From: Streptomyces sp. WM6386
GTDB lineage: Bacteria > Actinomycetota > Actinomycetes > Streptomycetales > Streptomycetaceae
NCBI RefSeq assembly: GCF_000972385.1
Contig: NZ_JXTE01000046.1
Coordinates: 6,800-70,799, forward strand
Reading direction: 5' to 3'
Length of the DNA: 64,000 nt
Shown here: positions 26,773 to 35,147 of the stretch, piece by piece
Layout of the letters: each line of letters starts with the position of its first letter
Numbering within the stretch: the stretch's first letter is position 1
Made by a program: the position numbers and the translations under genes
The notes under the pieces: model-generated
What the model was told of the DNA's origin: nothing
Databases searched by the model: none
What the model saw: the letters and a program-made list of their open reading frames with translations, nothing else

Positions 26773-26811
26773 CCACCCCCGCAACTCCCCCCACCCATGG
26801 AAAGGGACCCC

Positions 26812-27528
26812 ATGGCAAAGAGCACACTGCGCAAGATCACCATGGCGATTCTGGCCCCGGCGATGGCCCTCGGCGCCACCGTCGGCCTCGCCTCCGCCCC
26901 CGCCTCCGCCGCCGTCTGGAACTCCTGCGACCAGTGGGGCAACACCAGCCTGAACGGCTACACGCTCTACAACAACATCTGGGGCTCCGGCGCCGGCAGC
27001 CAGTGCATATGGGCCAACTCCGGCACCAACTGGGGCGTCTGGGCCAACCACCCCAACACCGGCGGCATCAAGTCCTACCCGAACTCCAAGAAGGTGGTCA
27101 ACAAGACCATCGCCTCCCTGGGCACCCTCACCAGCAACTACAACGTCACGGTCCCGTCGTCCGGCGCGTACAACACGTCGTACGACATCTGGGACACGGA
27201 CTACGACTACGAGATCATGCTCTGGGTCAACTACAACGGGGCCGTCGGCCCGCTCGGCACCTCGCAGGGCAACGTGACCCTCGGCGGCCACACCTGGACC
27301 GTCTACAAGGGCAGCAACGGCGCCAACGAGGTCTTCTCGTTCCTGCGCACCTCGGACTCCAGCTCCGGCACCGTGAACATCAAGCCGATCCTCACCTGGA
27401 TCTCGGGCACCAAGGGCTGGATGTCGAGCAGCGAGACCATCGGCGACGTCCAGTTCGGCTACGAGATCACCAGCTCCTCCGGCGGTCTGGACTTCGTCAC
27501 CAACAACCTGACAGTCAGCAGTAGTTGA
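26812..27528 (+). CDS. GH12 endoglucanase/xyloglucanase, secreted
   Basis: 238 residues starting at ATG 26812 (AAAGGG 5 bases upstream; the ATG at 26797 is too close to the previous gene). The signal peptide ends near ASA-AVWN. The GH12 fold is clear: WGNTSLNGYTLYNNIWG, the nucleophile in YEIMLWV (Glu134) and the acid/base in FGYEITS (Glu218). It has no binding module. It would hydrolyse beta-1,4-glucan, here probably xyloglucan, outside the cell. It is the last intact gene of the rightward operon, 39 bases after GH95. Confidence 0.9.
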   Translation: MAKSTLRKITMAILAPAMALGATVGLASAPASAAVWNSCDQWGNTSLNGYTLYNNIWGSGAGSQCIWANSGTNWGVWANHPNTGGIKSYPNSKKVVNKTIASLGTLTSNYNVTVPSSGAYNTSYDIWDTDYDYEIMLWVNYNGAVGPLGTSQGNVTLGGHTWTVYKGSNGANEVFSFLRTSDSSSGTVNIKPILTWISGTKGWMSSSETIGDVQFGYEITSSSGGLDFVTNNLTVSSS

Positions 27529-27556
27529 CCGGGCGGGGTGGGGTTACACGGACCCC

Positions 27557-28145
27557 ATGCGCAACTCCACCCCCCTCACCGTCACCCTGATCGCCGCCGC
27601 GCTGCTCGCCTCATCGGGCACCGCGGCGGCGACACCCCAGCCCTCGCAACTGCGACCCGTGGCCGAGCTCGCCGCCTGGGGGTACCTCCCACGCCCTTAA
27701 GGCAGTGGGGGAGCCTCGCCACCGCCGACCTTGTCGCGGCCGCGAAATGGGGCACCGACAGCCCCATCGACGACCCCGCCCGTGAGCAGCAGGTCCTCGA
27801 CACCGTCGCCGCACAGGCCCAGCGGATCGGCGCCGACCCTGACGAGATCCGGCGGATCTTCCGCGACCAGATCGAGGCCAACAAGCTGGTCCAGCACGGC
27901 CTTTACCGGCGCTGGACCGGGCATCCCGACCAGGCCCCGACGACCAAGCCGGACCTGAACGTCGTACGGCAGCAGATCAACCGCGTCAACACCGACCTCG
28001 TCGACGCCCTCGCCGGCTCGACCGCGCCGCGCCCACCTGCGAACCCGAACTCGCCCTGACCGTCGTCGAGATCCACCACGAGCGGCCCCCCGACCTCCTG
28101 CACACGGGTGCGCTGGTCCGCTCCCTCGCCTCCGTCTGCCGCTGA
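27557..28145 (+). pseudogene. secreted chorismate mutase (AroQ-gamma type), broken
   Basis: The first frame encodes a signal peptide (MRNSTPLTVTLIAAALLASS) and runs to RPVAELAA, then enters a palindromic repeat and stops at TAA 27698-27700. The second frame resumes as LATADLVAAAKWGTDSPI and DPAREQQVLDTVA, QIEANKLVQHGLY, the typical secreted chorismate mutase core. Near 28025 a third frame is needed to give the C-terminal TCEPELAL to LASVCR end at 28143. At least two lesions therefore separate three consecutive pieces of one gene. Family recognition rests on the KWGT, DPAREQ and RDQIEANK motifs. Confidence 0.8.
27677..27713. repeat. palindromic repeat inserted in the chorismate mutase gene
   Basis: TGGGGGTACCTCCCACGCCC followed by TTAAGGCAGTGGGGGAG; a near copy of 9837-9872, where the same core sits inside a larger inverted repeat. 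It supplies the premature TAA and shifts the frame by +2. Confidence 0.8.
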
Positions 28146-28152
28146 CATGAGC

Positions 28153-28190
28153 GTGCGGCCGGTCCCCTCCCCTATCGGGACCGGCCGCAC
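28153..28190. terminator. bidirectional terminator
   Basis: A 14-bp perfect stem (GTGCGGCCGGTCCC and its complement) with a 10-base loop, between the broken chorismate mutase gene and the convergent GH31 gene. Confidence 0.8.
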
Positions 28191-28198
28191 CGGCACGC

Positions 28199-30247
28199 CT
28201 ACTCCGCTACGGGCAGGCGCGCCCCGTCCCGCAGGAACAGCGGGATGCGGTCCAGGGGGGCGTCGACCGTCACGGTCGTGCCGCCCTCGTACGTCTCACC
28301 GGTCCACGCGTCCGTCCAGGTCGCGCCCGCCGGGAGATAGGTGGTGCGGGCCGTCGCGCCCGCGGTGAGCACCGGGGCCACCAGCAGGTCGCCGCCGAAG
28401 AGATAGGCGTCGTCGACGGACCAGGTCGCATGGTCCTCGGGGAACTCCAGGAACAGCGGCCGCATGGGCGGCAGGCCTTCCTCATGGGCCTCCCGCATGA
28501 CCTGGAGGACATACGGCTTCAGGCGCTCGCGCAGCCGCAGATACCGCTCCAGGATGGCGCCGGCCTCCTCGCCGTACGACCACACCTCGTTCGGACCGCC
28601 GGTCATCTCCGGGCCCAGCGGCATGCCCGGGTCACGGAAGCCGTGCAGGCGCATCAGCGGCGACAGGGCGCCGAACTGGAACCAGCGGACCATGACCTCG
28701 CGGTACGCCTCGTCGTCCGGGTCGCCGCCGTGGAAGCCGCCGATGTCGGTGTTCCACCAGGGGATGCCGGAGAGCGAGGTGTTGAGGCCGGCCGCGATCT
28801 GGCGGCGCAGGGTCGGGAAGTCGGTGCCGATGTCCCCGGACCACAGGGCGGCGCCGTAGCGCTGGCTGCCCGCCCACGCCGAGCGGTTGAGGGTGATGAC
28901 CTCCTCGCCCTCGGCCGTGAGGCCCTCGTGGAAGGTACGGGCGTTCTCCGCCGGGTAGCTGTTGCCGACCTCCAGGCCCGGGCCCGCCCAGTAGCGCAGG
29001 TTCTCCGGGAAGCCCGGCTTCAGCTCCGGCTCGCAGGCGTCCAGCCAGAAGGCCGTGATGCCGTACGGGGTCAGGTAGTTGTCGCGGACGCGCGACCACA
29101 TGAACTCGCGGGCCTCGGGGTTCGTGGCGTCGTAGAACGCGACCTGGACGGTGGAGGCGACCTCCTTGTCCGGCCAGTCGGCGTGCGCCATCGGGCCGTA
29201 CTGGGTGCCGATGAAGTAGCCGCGCTGCTCCATGAGCTGGTGGTTCTCGCTCAACGGGGACACCGACGGCCAGACGGAGACGACGAGTTTGATTCCGAGC
29301 TCCTCCAGCTCCCGCACCATGGCGCCCGGGTCGGGCCACTCGTTCAGGTCGAACTTCCAGTCGCCCAGGTGCGTCCAGTGGAAGAAGTCGCAGACGATCG
29401 CGGAGATGGGCAGGCCGCGGCGCTTGTACTCCCGTGCCACGGCGAGGAGTTCGTCCTGGGTGCGGTAGCGCAGCTTGCACTGCCAGAAGCCCGCCGCCCA
29501 CTCCGGCATCATCGGGGTGCGGCCGGTCGCCGCGGAGTAGCGGCGCTGACCGTCGGCCGGGGCGCCCGCGGTGATCCAGTAGTCGATCTGACGGGCCGAG
29601 TCGGCGACCCAGCGGGTGCCGTTGTGCGCGAGCTCGACCCGGCCGATCGCCGGGTTGTTCCACAGCAGGGTGTAGCCGCGGCTGGAGCTCAGCACCGGGA
29701 TGCCGACCTCGGCGTTGCGCTGCACCAGGTCGAGGACCAGGCCCTTCTGGTCGAGCCGGCCGTGCTGATGCTGGCCGAGGCCGTACAGCTTCTCGTCGTC
29801 GTAGGCGGCGAAGCGCTGTTCCAGACGGTGGTGGCCGTTGCCGACGGCGGTGTAGAGGCGGGAGCCGGGCCACCAGAAGTGGGCGCGGGCCTCGGCGAGG
29901 AGCTCGGCGGAGTCCTCGGTGCGAAGGAAGCGGATCAGTCCCTCGGCGTCGACCTCGACGGTGAGAGTGCCCACGGTCAACTGGCCCCGGCCGTCCTCGA
30001 TCTTGACCGTGGACGAGGTGGCGGGCGGGCTCTCCAGCAACGCACCCGGCAGTCCCTCGAGGATCGGGCCACCGAGCCTCGCCCGGACCCGGACCGCGTC
30101 GGGGCCCCAGGGCTCGATACGGAGCGTCTCCTGGCGGCCGCTCCACTCCAGGCCGCCGTCCCGCTCACGGAACGTGCCGATGGTGGGAGACGACTGGGCG
30201 AGGCTGACAACGCCCTGCTGGGGCTGATTTTCGGCAGGCTGAGTCAC
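28199..30247 (-). CDS. GH31 alpha-xylosidase, cytoplasmic
   Basis: 682 residues from GTG 30247, with GGAG 8 bases upstream and no signal peptide. The GH31 nucleophile is in FWLDACEPE (Asp403) and the acid/base in WSGDIGTDF (Asp472). The FFHWTHLGDWKFD stretch is typical of the alpha-xylosidase branch rather than alpha-glucosidases. It would remove the alpha-1,6-xylose from xyloglucan oligosaccharides. It follows the LacI-type regulator on the same strand by 88 bases, so both are probably transcribed together under the operators at 31367 and 31454. Confidence 0.88.
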   Translation of the reverse strand: MTQPAENQPQQGVVSLAQSSPTIGTFRERDGGLEWSGRQETLRIEPWGPDAVRVRARLGGPILEGLPGALLESPPATSSTVKIEDGRGQLTVGTLTVEVDAEGLIRFLRTEDSAELLAEARAHFWWPGSRLYTAVGNGHHRLEQRFAAYDDEKLYGLGQHQHGRLDQKGLVLDLVQRNAEVGIPVLSSSRGYTLLWNNPAIGRVELAHNGTRWVADSARQIDYWITAGAPADGQRRYSAATGRTPMMPEWAAGFWQCKLRYRTQDELLAVAREYKRRGLPISAIVCDFFHWTHLGDWKFDLNEWPDPGAMVRELEELGIKLVVSVWPSVSPLSENHQLMEQRGYFIGTQYGPMAHADWPDKEVASTVQVAFYDATNPEAREFMWSRVRDNYLTPYGITAFWLDACEPELKPGFPENLRYWAGPGLEVGNSYPAENARTFHEGLTAEGEEVITLNRSAWAGSQRYGAALWSGDIGTDFPTLRRQIAAGLNTSLSGIPWWNTDIGGFHGGDPDDEAYREVMVRWFQFGALSPLMRLHGFRDPGMPLGPEMTGGPNEVWSYGEEAGAILERYLRLRERLKPYVLQVMREAHEEGLPPMRPLFLEFPEDHATWSVDDAYLFGGDLLVAPVLTAGATARTTYLPAGATWTDAWTGETYEGGTTVTVDAPLDRIPLFLRDGARLPVAE

Positions 30248-30335
30248 GAGGGGTGCTCCTGGAGGCGAGTGGAGACAGGTGGTGCCCCAGCGGGGCTGCT
30301 CGGGCTGCTCGGTGCGGAAGGAACAGAGAGGTTCG

Positions 30336-31349
30336 TCAGAGCGCCGTCGGCGCGGGTCCCGTGCTCGTGCGGACCGTCAACTCGGGTGCGATGAGCACGA
30401 CTTCGTCCTTGCCGCGGCCTTCGAGCTTGGCCACCAGACGCTCCACGGCGTGCCGGCCCATCTCCTGCGCGGGGATGGCGACCGAGGTGAGCCGCACGGA
30501 GGCCTGGGTGGCGACCTGGTCGGGGCAGACCGCGACGACCGACACGTCCTCGGGCACGGCGCGGCCCTGCTGGCGCAGCAGGGCGAGCAGCGGCTCGACG
30601 GCCGACTCGTTCTGCACGACGAAGCCCGTGGTGGCGGCGCGCTCGTCGAGGATGCGGGCGAGGGTCACGGCCATCGCGTCGTATCCGCCCTCGCACGGCC
30701 GGTGCAGCAGTCGTACGCCCAACTCCTGGGCCCGTGACCGGAGTCCGTCCAGGGTGCGCTCGGCGAAGCCGGTGTGCCGTTCATAGACCGCCGGGGCCTC
30801 GCCGATGACAGCGATGTCGCGGTGGCCGAGCTTCGCGAGGTGCTCGACGCACAGTGCGCCGGTGGCCCGGAAGTCGAGGTCGACGCAGGTCAGTCCGGAG
30901 ACGTCGGCGGGCAGACCGATGAGCACGGACGGCTGGTCGGTGCCGCGCAGCAACGGCAGCCGCTCGTCGTCGAGTTCGACGTCCATCAGGATCATCGCGT
31001 CGGCGAGCCCGCTGCCGGTGACGCGGCGCACGGCGTCGGGGCCCTCCTCGCCGGTGAGCAACAGGACGTCGTAGCCGTGGAGACGGGCCGTGGTGGCCAC
31101 CGCGATGGCGATCTCCATCATCACCGGCACGTACATGTCGGTGCGCAACGGGACCATGAGCGCGATGATGTTCGACCTGTTGCTGGCCAGGGCGCGGGCG
31201 CCCGCGTTCGGGTGGTAGCCCAACTCGCGGATGCTCTGCTCCACCCGCTCCCGGGTGGCCCCGGAGATGGACCGCTTGCCGCTGAGGACATAGCTCACCG
31301 TGCTCGCCGAGACTCCGGCGTGCTGGGCGACCTCGGCGAGGGTGACCAT
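30336..31349 (-). CDS. LacI-family repressor of the xyloglucan locus
   Basis: 337 residues from ATG 31349 (GGAGAG 6 bases upstream; the longer reading from 31667 crosses the operators and is rejected). The N-terminal helix-turn-helix is VTLAEVAQHAGVSASTVSYVLSGKR, shortened here as TLAEVAQHAGVSASTVSYVL, followed by the hinge helix NAGARALASNRS. The rest is a periplasmic-binding-like sugar domain. Two palindromes lie just upstream and identical ones flank the GH3/transporter promoters, so autoregulation and control of the whole locus by an imported sugar is the obvious model. The inducer is unknown. Confidence 0.9.
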   Translation of the reverse strand: MVTLAEVAQHAGVSASTVSYVLSGKRSISGATRERVEQSIRELGYHPNAGARALASNRSNIIALMVPLRTDMYVPVMMEIAIAVATTARLHGYDVLLLTGEEGPDAVRRVTGSGLADAMILMDVELDDERLPLLRGTDQPSVLIGLPADVSGLTCVDLDFRATGALCVEHLAKLGHRDIAVIGEAPAVYERHTGFAERTLDGLRSRAQELGVRLLHRPCEGGYDAMAVTLARILDERAATTGFVVQNESAVEPLLALLRQQGRAVPEDVSVVAVCPDQVATQASVRLTSVAIPAQEMGRHAVERLVAKLEGRGKDEVVLIAPELTVRTSTGPAPTAL

Positions 31350-31366
31350 CCAGCTCTCCAAGCTTT

Positions 31367-31380
31367 GTGAAGCGCTTCGA
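31367..31380. promoter_or_regulatory. LacI-family operator, imperfect
   Basis: GTGAAGCGCTTCGA matches the locus palindrome at 12 of 14 positions, 18 bases upstream of the repressor ATG. Confidence 0.75.
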
Positions 31381-31453
31381 CAGTGCGCAGTGCGAATAAG
31401 GGCGGGTGAGGGTGGTTCGACAGTAGCTCCACCGGGGGTGGGTGTCCATAGGC

Positions 31454-31471
31454 TGTCGAAGCGCTTCGACA
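31454..31471. promoter_or_regulatory. LacI-family operator, extended
   Basis: TGTCGAAGCGCTTCGACA, an 18-bp perfect palindrome 105 bases upstream of the repressor start. It is the longest and probably strongest site. The pair at 31367 and 31454 (87 bases apart centre to centre) could support looping. Confidence 0.85.
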
Positions 31472-31753
31472 TCGAGTTGGTACGGGCTCCCCTTCGGGCC
31501 TCCCGGCGGCTCTTCCGGGGTGTGGGGTTCCTCCCTACCATGGCCGATCGCTGGGGGCCACGGAACGGAATCGGGGGAGCCCGGCCGGTGGATCGGCCCG
31601 CACCGGGCCGTCGCGCTGCTCGACGAGGGCGGGGCGCAGGCGCTGCCGGGTTCGTCGACTTCGGCATCGTGCGACCCGAGTACGGACTGACGCTGACCCA
31701 GCCGGGAGGGAGAACGACGAGGTGACGGCGTACCGCGCCACCACCGGCGCCCC

Positions 31754-32158
31754 CTGTGGAGCCGCACCCTGTCCACCACCGCGCTCGACGTCCAGTACAA
31801 CGGCCCGACCCGGCGCACCGTCGCCGCCGCCGACGGCACCGCGGTCCTCGCCGGGCGCGGCGTCCTCCGCCTCGACCTGCGCACCGGCCGCACCCCGTGG
31901 AGCCTCGACCCCGAGGACACCGGCACCGGTTCGAAGGGCCGTGTGCTGCACGGCGGTACGACCATCGACGGCCCCACGGTCTACCTGACGGCCCTGGGCA
32001 AGGACCCGGCCGTCATCCGACGCGACGACCGCCTCCAGAGCTGGACCTGGAAGAGCAACCGCGCCCTCATCGACGAACCGGCCCCACCCCCGCTGCTCGC
32101 GGCCGGCTACGTCTTCCCCCGGACGGGCGGAGTCCTCCAGAGCGACGGCAACCTTTGA
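31754..32158 (+). pseudogene. PQQ-like beta-propeller protein fragment
   Basis: An open stretch of 134 codons without a plausible start (an in-frame stop lies at 31694 and no start follows with a ribosome site). It encodes propeller-like repeats: ADGTAVLAGRGVLRLDLRTGRTPWSL, shown here by its core VLRLDLRTGRTPW, then TTIDGPTVYLTALG and GYVFPRTGGVLQSDG. Such blades occur in PQQ-binding-like proteins and kinase sensor domains. It appears to be the end of a longer gene whose front is lost. The bases 31480-31750 hold no gene I can support. Confidence 0.5.
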
Positions 32159-32216
32159 CGCCCCGGCGCCCACTGAAGGGACGTAATCGATCACCCCCTT
32201 CGTGAGGACCCGCCCC

Positions 32217-33026
32217 ATGCAGCACCGCCGCCCCCGCTTCTCCAAGAAGGCGAAGACTCTCGTCTCCGGCACGGTCGCGCTTGCCGCGGCCGTCGGTGTG
32301 ACCGTCGCGCAGGCGGACGAGCCGAGCAAGAAGTGCACGGACTTCGACACGATCACGCTCGGCAAGTACTACGTGAACAACAACGTCTGGAACCGGGAGA
32401 AGGCCACCGGTACGCAGTGCGTCTGGGACAACTCCCGGTCGGGATCGACCATTTCGTGGGGTACGAACTACAGCCTGGCCAACAGCGGCAACGGCAAGGA
32501 CTACGACGTGAAGTCCTACGCGTCCAGCGTCCTCGGCTGGCACTGGGGCTGGAAGGTCGACAAGTCCTCCACCGGTCTGCCGATCCGCGTCGGCGACCGC
32601 AAACCGGTGAAGACCAGCTGGGAGTTCACGGTCAGCTCTAACCCCGGCGTCATGAACGTCGCCTACGACCTGTGGCTGCACAACAAGAACACCGCCGACT
32701 GGCAGGACCAGCCCACCGACGAGATCATGATCTGGCTCAACCGGCAGGGCGGCGCCGGACCCCTCGGCAGCAAGTACGGATCCGTCAGCCTCGGCGGCGC
32801 CATGTGGGACATCTACCAGGGCGACATCGGCTGGAAGGTCTACTCCTTCGTCCGCCGCACCAACACCACCAAGGCCTCCCTCGACCTCGACGACTTCACC
32901 CAGGCCCTCGTCCGGCGCAAGCTCCTCAGCAACGACAAGTACGTCTCCGGCATCGAGTCCGGCACCGAGGTATTCAAGGGCACCGGACGCCTTGACACCA
33001 AGGCGTACTCCGTCAACATCGGCTGA
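32217..33026 (+). CDS. second GH12 endoglucanase/xyloglucanase, secreted
   Basis: 269 residues from ATG 32217 (GAGGA 7 bases upstream). A basic start (MQHRRPRFSKKAK) and hydrophobic core form a signal peptide ending near AQADE. The GH12 nucleophile is in TDEIMIWL (Glu169) and the acid/base in ESGTEVFKG (Glu251). It is more divergent and more polar than the GH12 at 26812 and carries a longer C-terminal region, so the two may differ in preference between plain glucan and xyloglucan. No locus operator is seen directly upstream, so its control may differ. Confidence 0.85.
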   Translation: MQHRRPRFSKKAKTLVSGTVALAAAVGVTVAQADEPSKKCTDFDTITLGKYYVNNNVWNREKATGTQCVWDNSRSGSTISWGTNYSLANSGNGKDYDVKSYASSVLGWHWGWKVDKSSTGLPIRVGDRKPVKTSWEFTVSSNPGVMNVAYDLWLHNKNTADWQDQPTDEIMIWLNRQGGAGPLGSKYGSVSLGGAMWDIYQGDIGWKVYSFVRRTNTTKASLDLDDFTQALVRRKLLSNDKYVSGIESGTEVFKGTGRLDTKAYSVNIG

Positions 33027-33129
33027 ACGGCCGCGTCCCAGGGGTGGTGGCCACGCTCGGTATCGGGTACATACGATCGAGTAGCACCGGTCGGTAACCA
33101 TGATCCCGATTCGCGGTGAGGTGGCCCTC

Positions 33130-35061
33130 ATGTCCGCACCACAACAGAAGCCTGTCGTCACCGAGCGTGAGGCCCGTCAGGTGGCCGAAGCGGCCCGGGA
33201 GCAGGACTGGCGCAAGCCCAGCTTCGCCAAGGAACTGTTCCTCGGCCGTTTCCGGCTCGATCTCATCCATCCCCACCCCATGCCGCCCGACGAGGACGCC
33301 CAGCGCGGCGAGGAGTTCCTCGCCAAGCTCCGCGACTTCTGCGAGAGCAAGGTGGACGGCGCCCTCATCGAGCGCGAGGCCCAGATCCCCGACGAGGTCA
33401 TCGCCGGCCTCAAGGAGCTCGGCGCCCTCGGCATGAAGATCGACACCAAGTACGGCGGCCTCGGCCTCACCCAGGTGTACTACAACAAGGCACTGGCCCT
33501 CGCGGGCTCGGCCAGCCCCGCGATCGGCGTACTGCTCTCCGCCCACCAGTCCATCGGCGTCCCCCAACCGCTGAAGCTGTTCGGCACCCAGGAGCAGAAG
33601 GACACCTTCCTGCCCCGCTGCGCCCGCACCGACATCAGCGCCTTCCTCCTCACCGAGCCGGACGTCGGCTCCGACCCGGCGCGGCTCGCCACGAGCGCGG
33701 TGCCGGACGGGGACGACTACGTCCTCGACGGAGTGAAGCTCTGGACCACCAACGGAGTCGTCGCCGACCTGCTCGTCGTGATGGCCCGGGTCCCCAAGAG
33801 CGAGGGCCACAAGGGCGGCATCACCGCCTTCGTCGTCGAGAGCAACTCACCCGGCGTCACCGTCGAGAACCGCAACGCCTTCATGGGCCTGCGCGGCATC
33901 GAGAACGGCGTCACCCGCTTCCACCAGGTCAGGGTCCCGGCGGCGAACCGCATCGGCCCGGAGGGCGCCGGCCTCAAGATCGCGCTGACCACCCTCAACA
34001 CCGGCCGCCTCTCACTGCCCGCCTCCTGTGTCGCGGCCGGCAAGTGGTGCCTGAAGATCGCCCGCGAATGGTCGGCGGCCCGTGAGCAGTGGGGCAAGCC
34101 GATCGCCGACCACGAGGCCGTCGGCGCGAAGATCAGCTTCATCGCGGCGACGACCTTCGCCCTGGAGGCCGTACTGGACCTTTCCAGCCAGATGGCCGAC
34201 GAGAACAGGAACGACATCCGCATCGAAGGCGCCCTGGCCAAGCTCTTCTCCTCCGAGATGGCCTGGCTCATGGCCGACGAACTGGTTCAGATCCGCGGCG
34301 GCCGCGGCTTCGAGACGGCGGCCTCCCTGGCGGCCCGCGGCGAACGTGCGGTCCCGGCCGAGCAGGTCCTGCGCGACCTCCGTATCAACCGCATCTTCGA
34401 AGGTTCGACGGAGATCATGCACCTCCTGATCGCCCGCGAGGCGGTCGACGCCCACCTCTCCGTCGCCGGCGACCTGATCGACCCGGAGAAGTCCCTGTCG
34501 GACAAGGCGAAGGCAGGCGCGCAGGCAGGTGCCTTCTACGCCAAGTGGCTGCCGAAACTGGTGGCGGGCCAGGGTCAACTCCCGTACTCGTACAACGAAT
34601 TCAAACGCGAGGTCGACCTCTCGGTCCATCTCCGCTACGTCGAACGCACGGCCCGCAAGCTCGCCCGCTCCACCTTCTACGCCATGTCCCGCTGGCAGGG
34701 CCGCATGGAGACCAAGCAGGGCTTCCTCGGCCGGATCGTCGACATCGGCGCGGAACTCTTCGCGATGAGCGCGGTCTGCGTACGCGCCGAGCTCCTGCGC
34801 ACCACCGAGGGCCACGGCCGCGAGGCCTACCAACTCGCCGACGCCTTCTGCCGGCAGTCCCGCATCCGCGTCGAGGAACTCTTCGGCCGCCTGTGGACCA
34901 ACACCGACGACCTGGACCGCAAGGTCGTCAAGGGCGTCATGTCCGGCACCTACGAATGGCTGGAGGAGGGCATCGTCGACCCGTCCGGCGAGGGCCCGTG
35001 GATCGCCGACGCCACACCGGGAGCTTCGGAGAAGGAGAACGTCCACCGCCCGATCCGCTGA
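33130..35061 (+). CDS. acyl-CoA dehydrogenase, long (VLCAD-like)
   Basis: 643 residues from ATG 33130, with GAGGTGG 7 bases upstream (33100 is an alternative start). The catalytic domain carries the family signatures LLTEPDVGSDPA, WTTNGVVADLLVVMARV and QIRGGRGFET, with the catalytic base in RIFEGSTEIM (Glu424). A C-terminal extension of about 180 residues resembles the long-chain/ACAD9 subclass. It would introduce the first double bond in fatty acyl-CoA oxidation with FAD. It stands alone: a hairpin terminator lies directly downstream. The substrate length is inferred from protein size only. Confidence 0.85.
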   Translation: MSAPQQKPVVTEREARQVAEAAREQDWRKPSFAKELFLGRFRLDLIHPHPMPPDEDAQRGEEFLAKLRDFCESKVDGALIEREAQIPDEVIAGLKELGALGMKIDTKYGGLGLTQVYYNKALALAGSASPAIGVLLSAHQSIGVPQPLKLFGTQEQKDTFLPRCARTDISAFLLTEPDVGSDPARLATSAVPDGDDYVLDGVKLWTTNGVVADLLVVMARVPKSEGHKGGITAFVVESNSPGVTVENRNAFMGLRGIENGVTRFHQVRVPAANRIGPEGAGLKIALTTLNTGRLSLPASCVAAGKWCLKIAREWSAAREQWGKPIADHEAVGAKISFIAATTFALEAVLDLSSQMADENRNDIRIEGALAKLFSSEMAWLMADELVQIRGGRGFETAASLAARGERAVPAEQVLRDLRINRIFEGSTEIMHLLIAREAVDAHLSVAGDLIDPEKSLSDKAKAGAQAGAFYAKWLPKLVAGQGQLPYSYNEFKREVDLSVHLRYVERTARKLARSTFYAMSRWQGRMETKQGFLGRIVDIGAELFAMSAVCVRAELLRTTEGHGREAYQLADAFCRQSRIRVEELFGRLWTNTDDLDRKVVKGVMSGTYEWLEEGIVDPSGEGPWIADATPGASEKENVHRPIR

Positions 35062-35070
35062 CCGGCCCAT

Positions 35071-35114
35071 GACAGCGCGCCCCCCGGGAAACCTCCTTCG
35101 AGGGACGCGCTGTC
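35071..35114 (+). terminator. hairpin after the acyl-CoA dehydrogenase gene
   Basis: GACAGCGCG pairs with CGCGCTGTC (9 bp) around a 26-base spacer in the 86-base gap before dxr. Confidence 0.55.
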
Positions 35115-35147
35115 CTCACACACCGTCCTTACGGCGACAATGGGGGG

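Noticed and set aside
27538..28059. A single intact 173-residue gene at the chorismate mutase locus
   Set aside because: Its first third is a frame that ignores the clear signal peptide; the protein match changes frame twice.
31539..31725. Small gene starting ATGGCCGATCGC
   Set aside because: Arg/Gly-rich product with no recognisable feature and no clear ribosome site.
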